Assembly: GCA_030835005.1 (NCBI GenBank)
Contig: JAUQWT010000370.1
Coordinates: 1 to 8,606 of the forward strand
Length of the DNA stretch: 8,606 nucleotides
Reading direction: 5' to 3'
Origin: Ignavibacteria bacterium
GTDB lineage: Bacteria; Bacteroidota; Ignavibacteria; Tepidaquicellales; OLB5
Made by a program: the position numbers and the translations under genes. Positions within the stretch are counted from its first letter, which is position 1; each line of letters opens with the position of its first letter. Below the pieces are notes generated by a model. The model had not been told where the DNA came from. It worked only from the letters and a program-made list of their open reading frames with translations, and searched no databases. Positions 1 to 7,106 of the stretch are shown here, in pieces.

Positions 1-258
1 TATTGCCTTTGTCTCAGGCTGTTTCTCCGTCGCGATTTCAAATATATCAAGGCCATTGATGCCCTGCAGATATTGAAGGTTATAATCCAGCACCAGAACA
101 TGATATTTTTTTTTACCGTGTTTTATTTTGTTGATCGCATCAAGTGCACTTCTTGCAGAATCAACATGATAGCCTTCAGATTCAAGTACTTCACATAAAG
201 TTTCGTTCATGTATCTGTCATCTTCAACTATCAATACTAATATGTTCAAATTTGGCAT
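1..258 (-). CDS. Response regulator, receiver domain (3' end outside the window)
   Basis: The first 86 codons of a CheY-like receiver are present; the gene continues past the left edge, so any output domain is unseen. The residues visible are the acidic pocket E12-D13-D14 after the first beta strand (ILVLIVEDD) and the expected phosphoacceptor D58 in VLVLDYNL. The Pro that usually follows the phosphoacceptor loop (DxxLP) is absent, and the loop up to the conserved Gly (G69) is a few residues longer than usual. The ATG at 258 is the only good start: upstream in frame there is no ATG, GTG or TTG before a stop at 313-315. A weak AGG-type ribosome binding site lies about 10 bases upstream, inside a small hairpin. 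It follows the 45-residue ORF by 23 bases on the same strand, so the two are probably cotranscribed from the sigma-54-like promoter at 491-506. It may be a single-domain signalling protein or a longer regulator. Confidence 0.85.
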   Translation of the reverse strand, partial: MPNLNILVLIVEDDRYMNETLCEVLESEGYHVDSARSALDAINKIKHGKKKYHVLVLDYNLQYLQGINGLDIFEIATEKQPETKAI

Positions 259-268
259 TTTGAATTTA

Positions 269-286
269 CCTGATTTTTTGATCAGG
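269..286 (-). promoter_or_regulatory. Small hairpin over the stop codon and the next ribosome binding site
   Basis: On the minus strand CCTGAT and ATCAGG form perfect 6-bp arms around a CAAAAA loop. The first arm contains the TGA stop of the 45-residue ORF (284-282). The second arm contains the AGG that is the best ribosome binding site for the receiver gene starting at 258. Folding would mask that site, and a ribosome finishing the small ORF would open it, which is the usual arrangement for translational coupling. The stem is short and AT-rich, so the effect may be slight. It is not a terminator, since no T run follows on the minus strand. Confidence 0.35.
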
Positions 287-419
287 AAACCGCCTTTACC
301 GGCCGGTAACCATTAATTGATTTGTTTTCGCTATTTGAAACTTTGTTATCCAGAGCTGCCAGGTCAATCAGAAGCCTTAAGTATCCCAGCTCTTCTTTTT
401 TGATGTTCAAGTTTAACAT
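282..419 (-). CDS. Small protein of unknown function, 45 aa
   Basis: I do not recognise this protein. The ATG at 419 is preceded by a strong GGAGGG ribosome binding site (429-424) four bases away, and the frame runs 45 codons to TGA. The N-terminal half (KKEELGYLRLLIDLAALDNK) looks like an amphipathic helix with regularly spaced Leu; the C-terminal part is polar and ends in YRPVKAVS. There is no signal peptide or membrane segment, so it is probably cytoplasmic. It is the first gene after the sigma-54-like promoter at 491-506 and precedes the receiver gene by 23 bases. It may be a small partner of that receiver or a leader peptide that controls its translation; neither is shown. Confidence rests on the ribosome binding site and operon position, not on homology. 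Confidence 0.6.
   Translation of the reverse strand: MLNLNIKKEELGYLRLLIDLAALDNKVSNSENKSINGYRPVKAVS
296..309. repeat. Perfect 14-bp palindrome TTACCGGCCGGTAA
   Basis: This perfect self-complementary 14-mer is GC-rich at its core, unlike the surrounding AT-rich DNA. It lies within the last codons of the 45-residue ORF, across the Gly-Tyr-Arg-Pro-Val codons. It could be a protein-binding site or a chance consequence of the Tyr-Arg-Pro-Val codons. No second copy was noticed in the window. Confidence 0.4.
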
Positions 420-490
420 TGTTCCCTCCATTTTTATTATTATCGGAATTTTCTATCTTATTACTATTCGAATATCTGCAAGGGAATAAG

Positions 491-506
491 AACAATTAAC
501 GTGCCA
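491..506 (-). promoter_or_regulatory. Sigma-54-type (-24/-12) promoter for the small ORF and receiver operon
   Basis: Read on the minus strand from 506 the sequence is TGGCACG-TTAA-TTGTT. This matches the sigma-54 consensus TGGCACG-N4-TTGCW at every fixed base and in spacing, except T for C at the -12 position. The predicted transcription start is near 480, giving a leader of about 61 bases before the ATG at 419. A palindrome (557-570) sits upstream at a plausible activator position. The second sigma-54-like promoter in the window (7107-7122) has the same -12 substitution. Confidence 0.7.
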
Positions 507-556
507 AATCTTTTTGCTCTTTTTAAGTGTTAATAATATATTATTTGCTTGCAGTA

Positions 557-570
557 TGACATTTTTGTCT
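557..570. promoter_or_regulatory. Candidate activator-binding palindrome, TGACA-N4-TGTCT
   Basis: TGACA (557-561), four T, and TGTCT (566-570) form an inverted repeat with GACA/TGTC cores. Its centre (563.5) is 57.5 bp upstream of the first base of the minus-strand TGGCAC (506), or about -83 from the predicted start. The palindrome at 7043-7056 has the same half-sites, the same 4-bp spacer and the same distance to its own promoter. Read towards their promoters, the two share GACA-N2-AATGTCATA. The likely binder is the NtrC-family regulator encoded at 5565-6935, but this is inferred. The site also lies 31 bp before the kinase start codon, so binding might affect kinase transcription. Confidence 0.6.
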
Positions 571-590
571 GTATTTTCTTTTGTAATTAT

Positions 591-597
591 GAGGGGG
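591..597 (+). promoter_or_regulatory. Ribosome binding site GAGGGGG that fixes a TTG start
   Basis: GAGGGGG ends four bases before the TTG at 602. An in-frame stop (TGA, 590-592) lies just upstream with no ATG or GTG between, and the overlapping ATG at 589 is out of frame and soon stops. The kinase therefore most likely starts at the non-standard TTG, which leaves the N-terminal membrane segment complete. Confidence 0.7.
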
Positions 598-601
598 ATA
601 C

Positions 602-3600
602 TTGAAAGTTACCAGTAAACCACAGTTAAAACATTTAGTTGAAAGATTGCCTTTGGAAAAGTTTATTCCGTCGGCTATTCTTCTGTTTTTGTTATGTTTC
701 ATAGTACTTAGCCTTATTACATATAATAATATAGAGCTATACAAGAACAGTCTTTCTGAAATTGATGATACCAATGAAATCCTGAGAAATACTGATAAGA
801 TCAGTCTGCAGCTTTCTCAGATGCAGCTATACAGGAGAGCTTACATTGTTAAGAATGATTCCAAATATCTTGGAGATTATGAAGAGTCAAAAAGAAATGT
901 AAAAGAAGATATAAGCCGCATGAAGAGTCTTACTGGCGATAATATATTGCAGCAGGAATATCTTTCAAAGATAGATTCACTTTCTATGATAATAGTTTCG
1001 ATGCTTGATACTTCGCTTGCCATGTTCAGCCGCGAGGAAAAAGTGTCTGAGACTCAAACCGCTCTAGCTCTCGGGTCACAGGAATTTCTTGATATAGCAC
1101 ACAGTCTCATCCAGGATGTTAAAGAAGAAGAGCTTAGAGTACTGGACATCCGGCAGGCAGATTCAAAACAAAATCTTGAAAATACACAGACATTTATTAT
1201 AGTGACCAGCCTTTTCTCTTTCTTCATACTTGGTCTTTCTCTCTTTATAGCCAGAAGACTCATTAGGAACAAAAGCCGGACCGAGAAATTGCTTAAAGAA
1301 TCTTATGATAAGCTTGAAGACAGGGTTGAAGAAAGAACGGCAGAGCTAAAAGTAACAAATAAGAATCTTGTAGATGAAATAAGCAACAGGGTCAAAATTG
1401 AACACTCACTTCGTGAAAGCGAGAACAGGTTCAGGGAAATGGCAGATTCTGCACCTGCGCTTATTTGGATGACAGGTAAGGATAATAAATATACATATTT
1501 AAATAAAGGATGGCTGAATTTTACAGGGAGAACATTGGACCAGGAATTGGGATATGGATGGTCTGAAGGCGTCCACCCCGAAGATCTTGAAAGGTGTGTG
1601 CAGGTCTATACTGCTGCATTTGATGCCCGTGAAGAGTTTGAAATGGAATACCGCTTAAGAACTTCAAACGGCGATTATCGGTGGATATTTGATACAGGAA
1701 TTCCGAGATTTTCAGGTTCTGAATTCACAGGATACATTGGAGTTTGTGTGGATATACACCAAAAGAAGAAGAACGAACGCTACCTGAAAATCCAATACGC
1801 AGTTTCCAAAACCCTTGCTGAATCTACAAGTACGGAAGATGCACTTAAAAAAGCTTTGGAAAATATTTGCACGGGAGTAAACTGGAAGTTCGGAATAGCA
1901 TGGGTTGTTTCGGGTAACAAACTGATTCAAAAGGCAATTTGGAGCGAACGTGCAGAGGATGAAGAAACATATTCACAGCATTTTACTGCAGATTATACTT
2001 TTGAACCGGGTATCGGTCTTCCCGGTCATGTTTGGAAAACGAAGAAATCCAAATGGATAGAGGACTTGAGTAAGGATGACAACCTGCCAAGAAAAAAAGG
2101 GCTGTTGGAAATGGGATGGAATTCGGCATTCGCAATTCCAATTATGGATGCAGGCAGTGTTATTAGCATAATTGAGTGTTTTAACGCGGAAAAGCTAGCT
2201 CCTAAACAAGACTTGCTGGAAGTTCTTGAATCTGTGGGGGGACAGATAGGTAATTTCCTTGTTAGGAAATCATCGGAAGAAAAGCTGAAGAAATCTCACG
2301 AGGAACTTGAAAAACGAATAAACGAACGAACCGCCGAATTGGTAAAGACACTTAACAGGCTGCTTGACGAAATTGCACATAAAGAGAAAATACAGGTTAA
2401 GCTAAATCTCTTTGCACATGCGATCAAAGATATAAAGGAGTGTGTTTACATTACAGATCTTGAAAACAATACACTTTTTATAAATGCCGCATTTGAATCA
2501 GTTTACGGCTACCTTGAAAGCGAATTATTGAATGAAAAAATTCCGGTGATATATGGAAGCGGAATACCGAAAGAAGAAATTGATGAGATATCCAATTCAA
2601 CTATCCGCCAGGGCTGGAAAGGCGAACTGGTAAACAGAAGAAAAGACGGAACAGAGTTCATAGCAAACCTCTCTACTTCTGTAATAAGGAATGATGACGG
2701 TAAAGTTGAAGCTATAGTTGGAATTGCTCAGGATATCACGGAACTGAAAGAGTCGGAGAGGCTAATTGAAAAACAATCCGGACTTGTAAAACTGCTAAAT
2801 GATGTTATTGCTGTAGCAAATAAATCAAGCAATGCATCCTCGTCAATTTCATATGCCATCAATAAGATGTGTGAATACACTGATTGGGATGCAGGGCATT
2901 GTTATTTAGTAAAAGATGAAATACTTATAAGCTCAGGTATATGGAACGGTAATCTTTCCACAAAATATCTTGAGTTCAGGACTTATTCAGAAGCATGCAT
3001 TTTCAATTCAGGAGAAGATATGCCGGGAAGATGTTATGAGAAGAACAAGGCTTTCTGGGTTGATATTCGTGATCTGGAAAATTTAGACGATTACAAGAGG
3101 GCAAATGAGACTATTAAAGCCGGACTGCAAACTGGAATCTGGGTTCCGGTCACTAATCAAAATAAAGTAACTGCTGTACTTGAATTCTTTCATAAAGATG
3201 TAAAACCGTTAGATAATGATATACTCGATTGCATACGAAATATAGGAATTGAACTTGGAAGCCTGATAGAGAGAAATGAATATGTTGAGCTCATCAAGGA
3301 AAGAGAAAAACACTTTAAAGCAGTAGCCGATACTGCCAATGAGGCAATTATTACTGCAGATCATGAAGGTAATATTATTTACGCAAACAAAAGTGTTGAA
3401 GATATTTTTGGTTATGAGATTGATGAACTTTTGGATCGCAATTTAACTGTGCTTATTCCTGATGGACTTAAGGAAAAACATCTGAAAGCATTTAGTAAAA
3501 CTGTTGAAACAGGCAAGACTACACTTAGCGGCAAAACAATTGAGTTTACCGGAAAAACAAAAAAGGGTAAAGTGTTCCCCATTGAACTATCAATAGCAAA

Positions 3601-5557
3601 ATGGGAAATGAACGAAAAAGTTTATTTCACAGGGATGATCAAAGATATAACCCTAAGGAAACAAATAGAAACAGAACTCATTGAAAAGCAGGAAATGCTT
3701 GAAAAGTCCCAGAAACTGGCAAAGCTTGGTAGTTGGGAATGGGATGTGAGAAATGACTTTGTGTCGTGGTCTGATGAAATGTTCTCAATCTATGAACTAC
3801 CAGTCCAGGATTTTGACCCGACGCTTAAAGGTTTTATCTCCAGGCTGCACCCCGAGGATGTTGAAGAGATAAGAGGACACATAGAGCGCTCAATGGCCTC
3901 AAAACAACCGTTCAATTTTTATGAAAGGATATTTACTCCTGAGGGAAAAATCAAAATATTGAAATCCCAAGGTGAAGTAATATCAGACGAGAAAGGTAAT
4001 GTTGCAAAACTTCTAGGTACCTGCCTTGATGTTACTGAAACCAAATTGGCTGAAGATAAGCTTCGTTCAAGCGAAGAACGGTTCAGGCTACTAGTTGAAA
4101 ATGTTAAGGATTATTCTATCGTTTTTCTGGATGTGCAAGGTAATATTATCAGTTGGAACAAAGGTGCAGAACAAACCATGGGTTATAGAGAATCAGAAAT
4201 AGTGGGGAAACATGTGTCTGTATTTTATCCAAAAGAAGCTTTGGAAGCTAATGAAGTTAGGGAAAACCTTGATAAGACAAGAATGCTGGGAAGATTTGAA
4301 AAACAGGGCTGGCGGATAAAAAATGATGGTACAATGTTCTGGGCAGATATTCTATATACTGCCCTGTTTGACGAGAATAAAAAACTGAAAGGATTCATAA
4401 AAATAACGCGTGATATTACCGAGAGAAAACAAATTGAAGATTCAATCAAGAAAAGCGAAAAAAGGCTGAAAGATGCACAGGAAATTGCAAAACTCGGGAA
4501 CTGGGAAGTAGAATTAGCAACTTCAGAAATGAGCTGGTCAGAAGAAATGTTCAGAATATTCAATGTCGATCCTTTTGAAGGCCCTAAGAGTTATGGTTAT
4601 CTGCGTCAATTCATATATGAAGAAGACAGACACAGAGTAGATAAATTAATGAGGGAACTCGAACATAATCCCAAAAATAAGGAAGTGGAATATAGAGTTG
4701 TAACTTCTGAAGGAAGGATGAAGCATATTAGTTCAGATATCAGGATAGAACTTGGTGAAAATAATAAAGTTGCCAGGCTTTATGGAAGTGTTCAGGATAT
4801 AACAGATATTAAGCTTGTTGAAGAAGAACTGCGGAAAACAAATGCAAAGCTTATTGAAGCACAGAAAGAGCTGATACACAGCGAAAAACTGGCAGCCTTG
4901 GGCAGATTTTCATCAGGTATTGCTCACGAGATCCGTAATCCTCTGGCCAATATCAGTGCGCTTGCGCAGCTAATGAGCAAATCCAAAATAGAGGACGAGA
5001 AAATGAAAAAACACCTTAAATATATTCTCGTAAATTCCGATATTGCAAATAAGATCATCAAAGATCTGCTTCATTTTGCATCTCCTGAAGATCTAGTATT
5101 CAAGCCTGAAAACCTGCATGATATTCTTGAGAACGCATTGGGAAGTATTGAGGCAAGATGTGCAGAAAACAGCGTGATGTTGAGCAAACAGGTACCTGAT
5201 AATCTTCCTGAGATGATGCTTGACAGGGTAAAGCTTGATAATGCGCTTATGAACTTCTTTTCAAACGCAATAGATGCAATGAAAGGCGGAGGCAATTTAT
5301 CTGTAAAAGCTGCCGAAGATAAGATTAACAATGAGGTTGTTATAGATATAATTGATTCTGGTGAGGGAATATCTCCTGAAAATCTGGATAAGATATTTGA
5401 ACCTTTCTTTACTACAAAAGAAACCGGCACCGGCCTGGGGCTTGGGCTCGCATATCAAACAATCAGAGCGCATAACGGTATCCTTAATATCAGCAGTAAT
5501 CCCGGACAGGGAACACATGTTGAGATCAAACTGCCTCTTAGAAAAATTGAAAGTTAA
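602..5557 (+). CDS. Membrane-bound hybrid-sensor-style histidine kinase: CHASE3-like, six PAS, two GAF, HisKA, HATPase
   Basis: This 1651-residue sensor kinase is far longer than the usual 400-900. It autophosphorylates on His and passes phosphate to a response regulator, almost certainly the one 7 bases downstream. Order: TM1 (about 21-41); a periplasmic helical domain (about 42-195) with a CHASE3-like RRAYIVKNDSKYLGDY motif; TM2 (198-217); coiled coil (about 230-270); PAS1 (272-388); GAF1 (396-555); coiled coil (558-600); PAS2 (604-715); GAF2 (728-890); PAS3 (900-1018); PAS4 (1035-1148); PAS5 (1155-1275); PAS6 (1285-1402); HisKA (about 1425-1492); HATPase (to about 1646). Catalytic residues are intact: H1442 in SGIAHEIRNPL, N-box N1555 in NFFSNAIDAM, G1 box D1585-SGEG, F-box FEPFFTTK from F1599, and G2 box GTGLGLGL 1609-1616. 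There is no receiver domain, so it is not a true hybrid kinase. Translation starts at TTG 602 after GAGGGGG. PAS and GAF ligands cannot be read from sequence. Confidence 0.95.
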   Translation: MKVTSKPQLKHLVERLPLEKFIPSAILLFLLCFIVLSLITYNNIELYKNSLSEIDDTNEILRNTDKISLQLSQMQLYRRAYIVKNDSKYLGDYEESKRNVKEDISRMKSLTGDNILQQEYLSKIDSLSMIIVSMLDTSLAMFSREEKVSETQTALALGSQEFLDIAHSLIQDVKEEELRVLDIRQADSKQNLENTQTFIIVTSLFSFFILGLSLFIARRLIRNKSRTEKLLKESYDKLEDRVEERTAELKVTNKNLVDEISNRVKIEHSLRESENRFREMADSAPALIWMTGKDNKYTYLNKGWLNFTGRTLDQELGYGWSEGVHPEDLERCVQVYTAAFDAREEFEMEYRLRTSNGDYRWIFDTGIPRFSGSEFTGYIGVCVDIHQKKKNERYLKIQYAVSKTLAESTSTEDALKKALENICTGVNWKFGIAWVVSGNKLIQKAIWSERAEDEETYSQHFTADYTFEPGIGLPGHVWKTKKSKWIEDLSKDDNLPRKKGLLEMGWNSAFAIPIMDAGSVISIIECFNAEKLAPKQDLLEVLESVGGQIGNFLVRKSSEEKLKKSHEELEKRINERTAELVKTLNRLLDEIAHKEKIQVKLNLFAHAIKDIKECVYITDLENNTLFINAAFESVYGYLESELLNEKIPVIYGSGIPKEEIDEISNSTIRQGWKGELVNRRKDGTEFIANLSTSVIRNDDGKVEAIVGIAQDITELKESERLIEKQSGLVKLLNDVIAVANKSSNASSSISYAINKMCEYTDWDAGHCYLVKDEILISSGIWNGNLSTKYLEFRTYSEACIFNSGEDMPGRCYEKNKAFWVDIRDLENLDDYKRANETIKAGLQTGIWVPVTNQNKVTAVLEFFHKDVKPLDNDILDCIRNIGIELGSLIERNEYVELIKEREKHFKAVADTANEAIITADHEGNIIYANKSVEDIFGYEIDELLDRNLTVLIPDGLKEKHLKAFSKTVETGKTTLSGKTIEFTGKTKKGKVFPIELSIAKWEMNEKVYFTGMIKDITLRKQIETELIEKQEMLEKSQKLAKLGSWEWDVRNDFVSWSDEMFSIYELPVQDFDPTLKGFISRLHPEDVEEIRGHIERSMASKQPFNFYERIFTPEGKIKILKSQGEVISDEKGNVAKLLGTCLDVTETKLAEDKLRSSEERFRLLVENVKDYSIVFLDVQGNIISWNKGAEQTMGYRESEIVGKHVSVFYPKEALEANEVRENLDKTRMLGRFEKQGWRIKNDGTMFWADILYTALFDENKKLKGFIKITRDITERKQIEDSIKKSEKRLKDAQEIAKLGNWEVELATSEMSWSEEMFRIFNVDPFEGPKSYGYLRQFIYEEDRHRVDKLMRELEHNPKNKEVEYRVVTSEGRMKHISSDIRIELGENNKVARLYGSVQDITDIKLVEEELRKTNAKLIEAQKELIHSEKLAALGRFSSGIAHEIRNPLANISALAQLMSKSKIEDEKMKKHLKYILVNSDIANKIIKDLLHFASPEDLVFKPENLHDILENALGSIEARCAENSVMLSKQVPDNLPEMMLDRVKLDNALMNFFSNAIDAMKGGGNLSVKAAEDKINNEVVIDIIDSGEGISPENLDKIFEPFFTTKETGTGLGLGLAYQTIRAHNGILNISSNPGQGTHVEIKLPLRKIES

Positions 5558-5564
5558 ACGGAAG

Positions 5565-6935
5565 ATGGAAAGAATATTAATCATAGATGACAACGAATCA
5601 CTCAGATACACTCTGGAAAGTGTACTTGAAACGGCTGAATTTCAGACAAAATCAGTTGAGGATGGCTTCAAAGCAATAGAAGAAGTGAAAACCAAGAGTT
5701 ATGATCTTATAATTTGTGATATGAAGCTTCCAAAAATGGATGGCATGCAGATACTCAAAGAAATACGAGCCATCGATCCCGAAATCCCATTTATAATTCT
5801 AACTGCGTTTGGTGATATTAAAAATGCTGTTGACGCGATGAAAAAAGGGGCAACAGACTATCTTACCAAGCCATTTGATAATGACGGTATGATACTTACT
5901 ATAAAAAAAGCCCTTGAAATGAGATACTTAAACAGGGAGCTTGCAATACTCCGCAAAAGATCTGACGAGTCATATAAAGGAACAGGGATAATTGGATCAA
6001 GTACACAAATGAAAGAAGTATTCGACCAGGTCAAAGTAGTTTCACCCACAAACCTTACTGTGCTTATACAGGGAGAGAGCGGTACAGGAAAGGAAGTTAT
6101 TGCCAATATGATTCACCGCATGAGTGACCGCGCGCATAAGCCTTTTGTAGCTGTTGATTGCGGGGCTATCCCGGAATCACTGATCGAAAGTGAGCTCTTT
6201 GGCCATGAAAAAGGGGCTTTTACCGATGCAAAGAACCAGCGTGAAGGTAAATTTGAACAGGCCAATGGCGGGAGTATTTTCCTGGATGAAATTACAAACC
6301 TATCTGATGCTAACCAGATTAAGCTATTGCGCGCAATACAGGAAAGAAAAGTAACGCGAATTGGCGGGAAAAAACCGATAACTCTGGATGTACGGATACT
6401 GACTGCAACAAACGTTAAGCTTGCTGATGCTGTAAACAGCGCTAAATTTAGAGCAGATTTATACTACAGATTGAACGAATTTCACCTTAACCTTCCGCCG
6501 CTAAGGGAAAGACTGGAAGATATACCACTCCTTGTTGAGCATTTTCTCGAAGACGCAAACCAGGAACTTAACAAATCAGTAGAATCTATTGCCGAAAATG
6601 TAATGCTGAAAATAAAGAACCATTCGTGGCCGGGTAATGTCCGTGAACTGAGAAATGCCATCAGGAGAGCAGTGCTTCTGACTCCGGGGAACATAATGGA
6701 AAGCATTATGATCACTGATGATGTTATTGCAGCGCATTCATCTAATTCCACTCAGGTGAGTGAAGATAGCGGTGATCACAATCTGAGTTTTGAAGATGCG
6801 ACAAAGAGGGCTGAAAGAGACTCAATACTCAAAGCCCTGGCAGAAGCCGGAGGCAATAAATCAAAAGCGGCAAAGCTCCTGAATATGAACGAAAGAACTT
6901 TCTACAGAAAGCTGAAAGCCCTGGAATTAAGTTAA
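5565..6935 (+). CDS. NtrC-family sigma-54-dependent response regulator
   Basis: This 456-residue protein has the usual length and order of an NtrC/AtoC/ZraR-type activator. Once phosphorylated it should hydrolyse ATP to open sigma-54 RNA polymerase complexes. The receiver (1-120) has D8-D9, phosphoacceptor D52 (ICDMKLPKMDG), T80 and K102. The AAA+ domain (about 144-370) has Walker A GESGTGKE (170-177), a sigma-54 contact loop GAFTDA (217-222), Walker B FLDE (D241, E242), FRADLYYRLN (295-304) and WPGNVREL (355-362). A linker rich in Ser, Asp and Asn (about 391-406) leads to a Fis-type helix-turn-helix (about 409-456, with NKSKAAKLLNMNERTFYRKLKAL). The loop reads GAFTDA rather than the classical GAFTGA, a variant seen in other family members. 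The ATG at 5565 was chosen because the receiver begins at once (MERILIIDD); the open frame continues upstream only inside the kinase gene. The 7-base gap to the kinase stop indicates one operon. Likely targets are the palindromes at 557-570 and 7043-7056. Confidence 0.95.
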   Translation: MERILIIDDNESLRYTLESVLETAEFQTKSVEDGFKAIEEVKTKSYDLIICDMKLPKMDGMQILKEIRAIDPEIPFIILTAFGDIKNAVDAMKKGATDYLTKPFDNDGMILTIKKALEMRYLNRELAILRKRSDESYKGTGIIGSSTQMKEVFDQVKVVSPTNLTVLIQGESGTGKEVIANMIHRMSDRAHKPFVAVDCGAIPESLIESELFGHEKGAFTDAKNQREGKFEQANGGSIFLDEITNLSDANQIKLLRAIQERKVTRIGGKKPITLDVRILTATNVKLADAVNSAKFRADLYYRLNEFHLNLPPLRERLEDIPLLVEHFLEDANQELNKSVESIAENVMLKIKNHSWPGNVRELRNAIRRAVLLTPGNIMESIMITDDVIAAHSSNSTQVSEDSGDHNLSFEDATKRAERDSILKALAEAGGNKSKAAKLLNMNERTFYRKLKALELS

Positions 6936-7035
6936 AGCTATTTCTTCGAAGTTACCTCCGCTTCTTAAAATCAATTTTGCCTTTATAAGAAATACAATAT
7001 CAAAATCCAATTCAGGTTTATGACTATCAATCTGT

Positions 7036-7047
7036 CTTTTTTTGACA
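7036..7047 (+). repeat. Direct repeat copy 1, CTTTTTTTGACA
   Basis: Seven T followed by GACA; an exact 12-base copy begins 41 bases downstream at 7077. This copy runs into the left half of the palindrome at 7043-7056. The 41-base offset is close to four helical turns, so both copies would face the same side of the DNA. Confidence 0.55.
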
Positions 7048-7056
7048 TGAATGTCA
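7043..7056. promoter_or_regulatory. Candidate activator-binding palindrome, TGACAT-GA-ATGTCA
   Basis: A 14-bp inverted repeat with 6-bp perfect arms. Its centre (7049.5) is 57.5 bp upstream of the first base of TGGCAC (7107), about -83 from the predicted start. The palindrome at 557-570 sits at exactly the same distance from its own sigma-54-like promoter and shares GACA-N2-AATGTCATA when both are read towards their promoters. It lies just downstream of the gene for a sigma-54 activator with a Fis-type DNA-binding domain, the obvious candidate to bind it. Confidence 0.65.
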
Positions 7057-7065
7057 TAATAAAAT

Positions 7066-7095
7066 CGGATAACCTGCTTTTTTTGACAATATCCG
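7066..7095. repeat. Inverted repeat CGGATA-N18-TATCCG
   Basis: Six-base perfect arms (7066-7071 and 7090-7095) enclose the second CTTTTTTTGACA copy, between the palindrome and the -24 element. Arms this short can arise by chance. It may be a second regulator site or a feature of the looped DNA between activator and polymerase. Confidence 0.3.
7077..7088 (+). repeat. Direct repeat copy 2, CTTTTTTTGACA
   Basis: Exact match to 7036-7047. Here TGACA is not followed by a matching TGTCA half (ATATCCGCA follows), so it would be only a half-site for whatever binds the upstream palindrome. It could be a weaker, cooperatively filled site nearer the promoter. Confidence 0.5.
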
Positions 7096-7106
7096 CAATT
7101 TAAAAC

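Noticed and set aside
282..430. Related N-termini of the 45-residue protein (MLNLNI) and the receiver (MPNLNIL), as a sign of duplication
   Set aside because: The similarity covers only five residues and about a dozen bases and does not continue. Chance is sufficient.
507..600. A sigma-70 or Bacteroidota-type (TAnnTTTG) promoter for the kinase
   Set aside because: The region is AT-rich with several partial matches (for example around TATTATTTG at 539-547), but none has correct spacing and both elements, so no promoter is called.
541..774. 77-codon minus-strand frame across the kinase start
   Set aside because: It is antisense to the kinase N-terminus and covers the palindrome at 557-570; its product resembles no protein known to me.
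602..5557. Hybrid kinase with its own receiver domain
   Set aside because: The protein ends 35 residues after the G2 box with no receiver or Hpt domain; the receiver is the separate gene at 5565.
5352..5564. Open frame extending the response regulator 71 codons upstream
   Set aside because: It lies inside the kinase ATPase domain coding sequence, and the receiver starts directly at the ATG at 5565, so this is an out-of-frame shadow of the kinase.
6936..6975. Possible terminator after the response regulator
   Set aside because: Only CTTCGAAG and a 4-bp GAAG/CTTC pairing are present, with no stable GC stem and T run. I cannot support a terminator, so read-through into 7176 remains possible.
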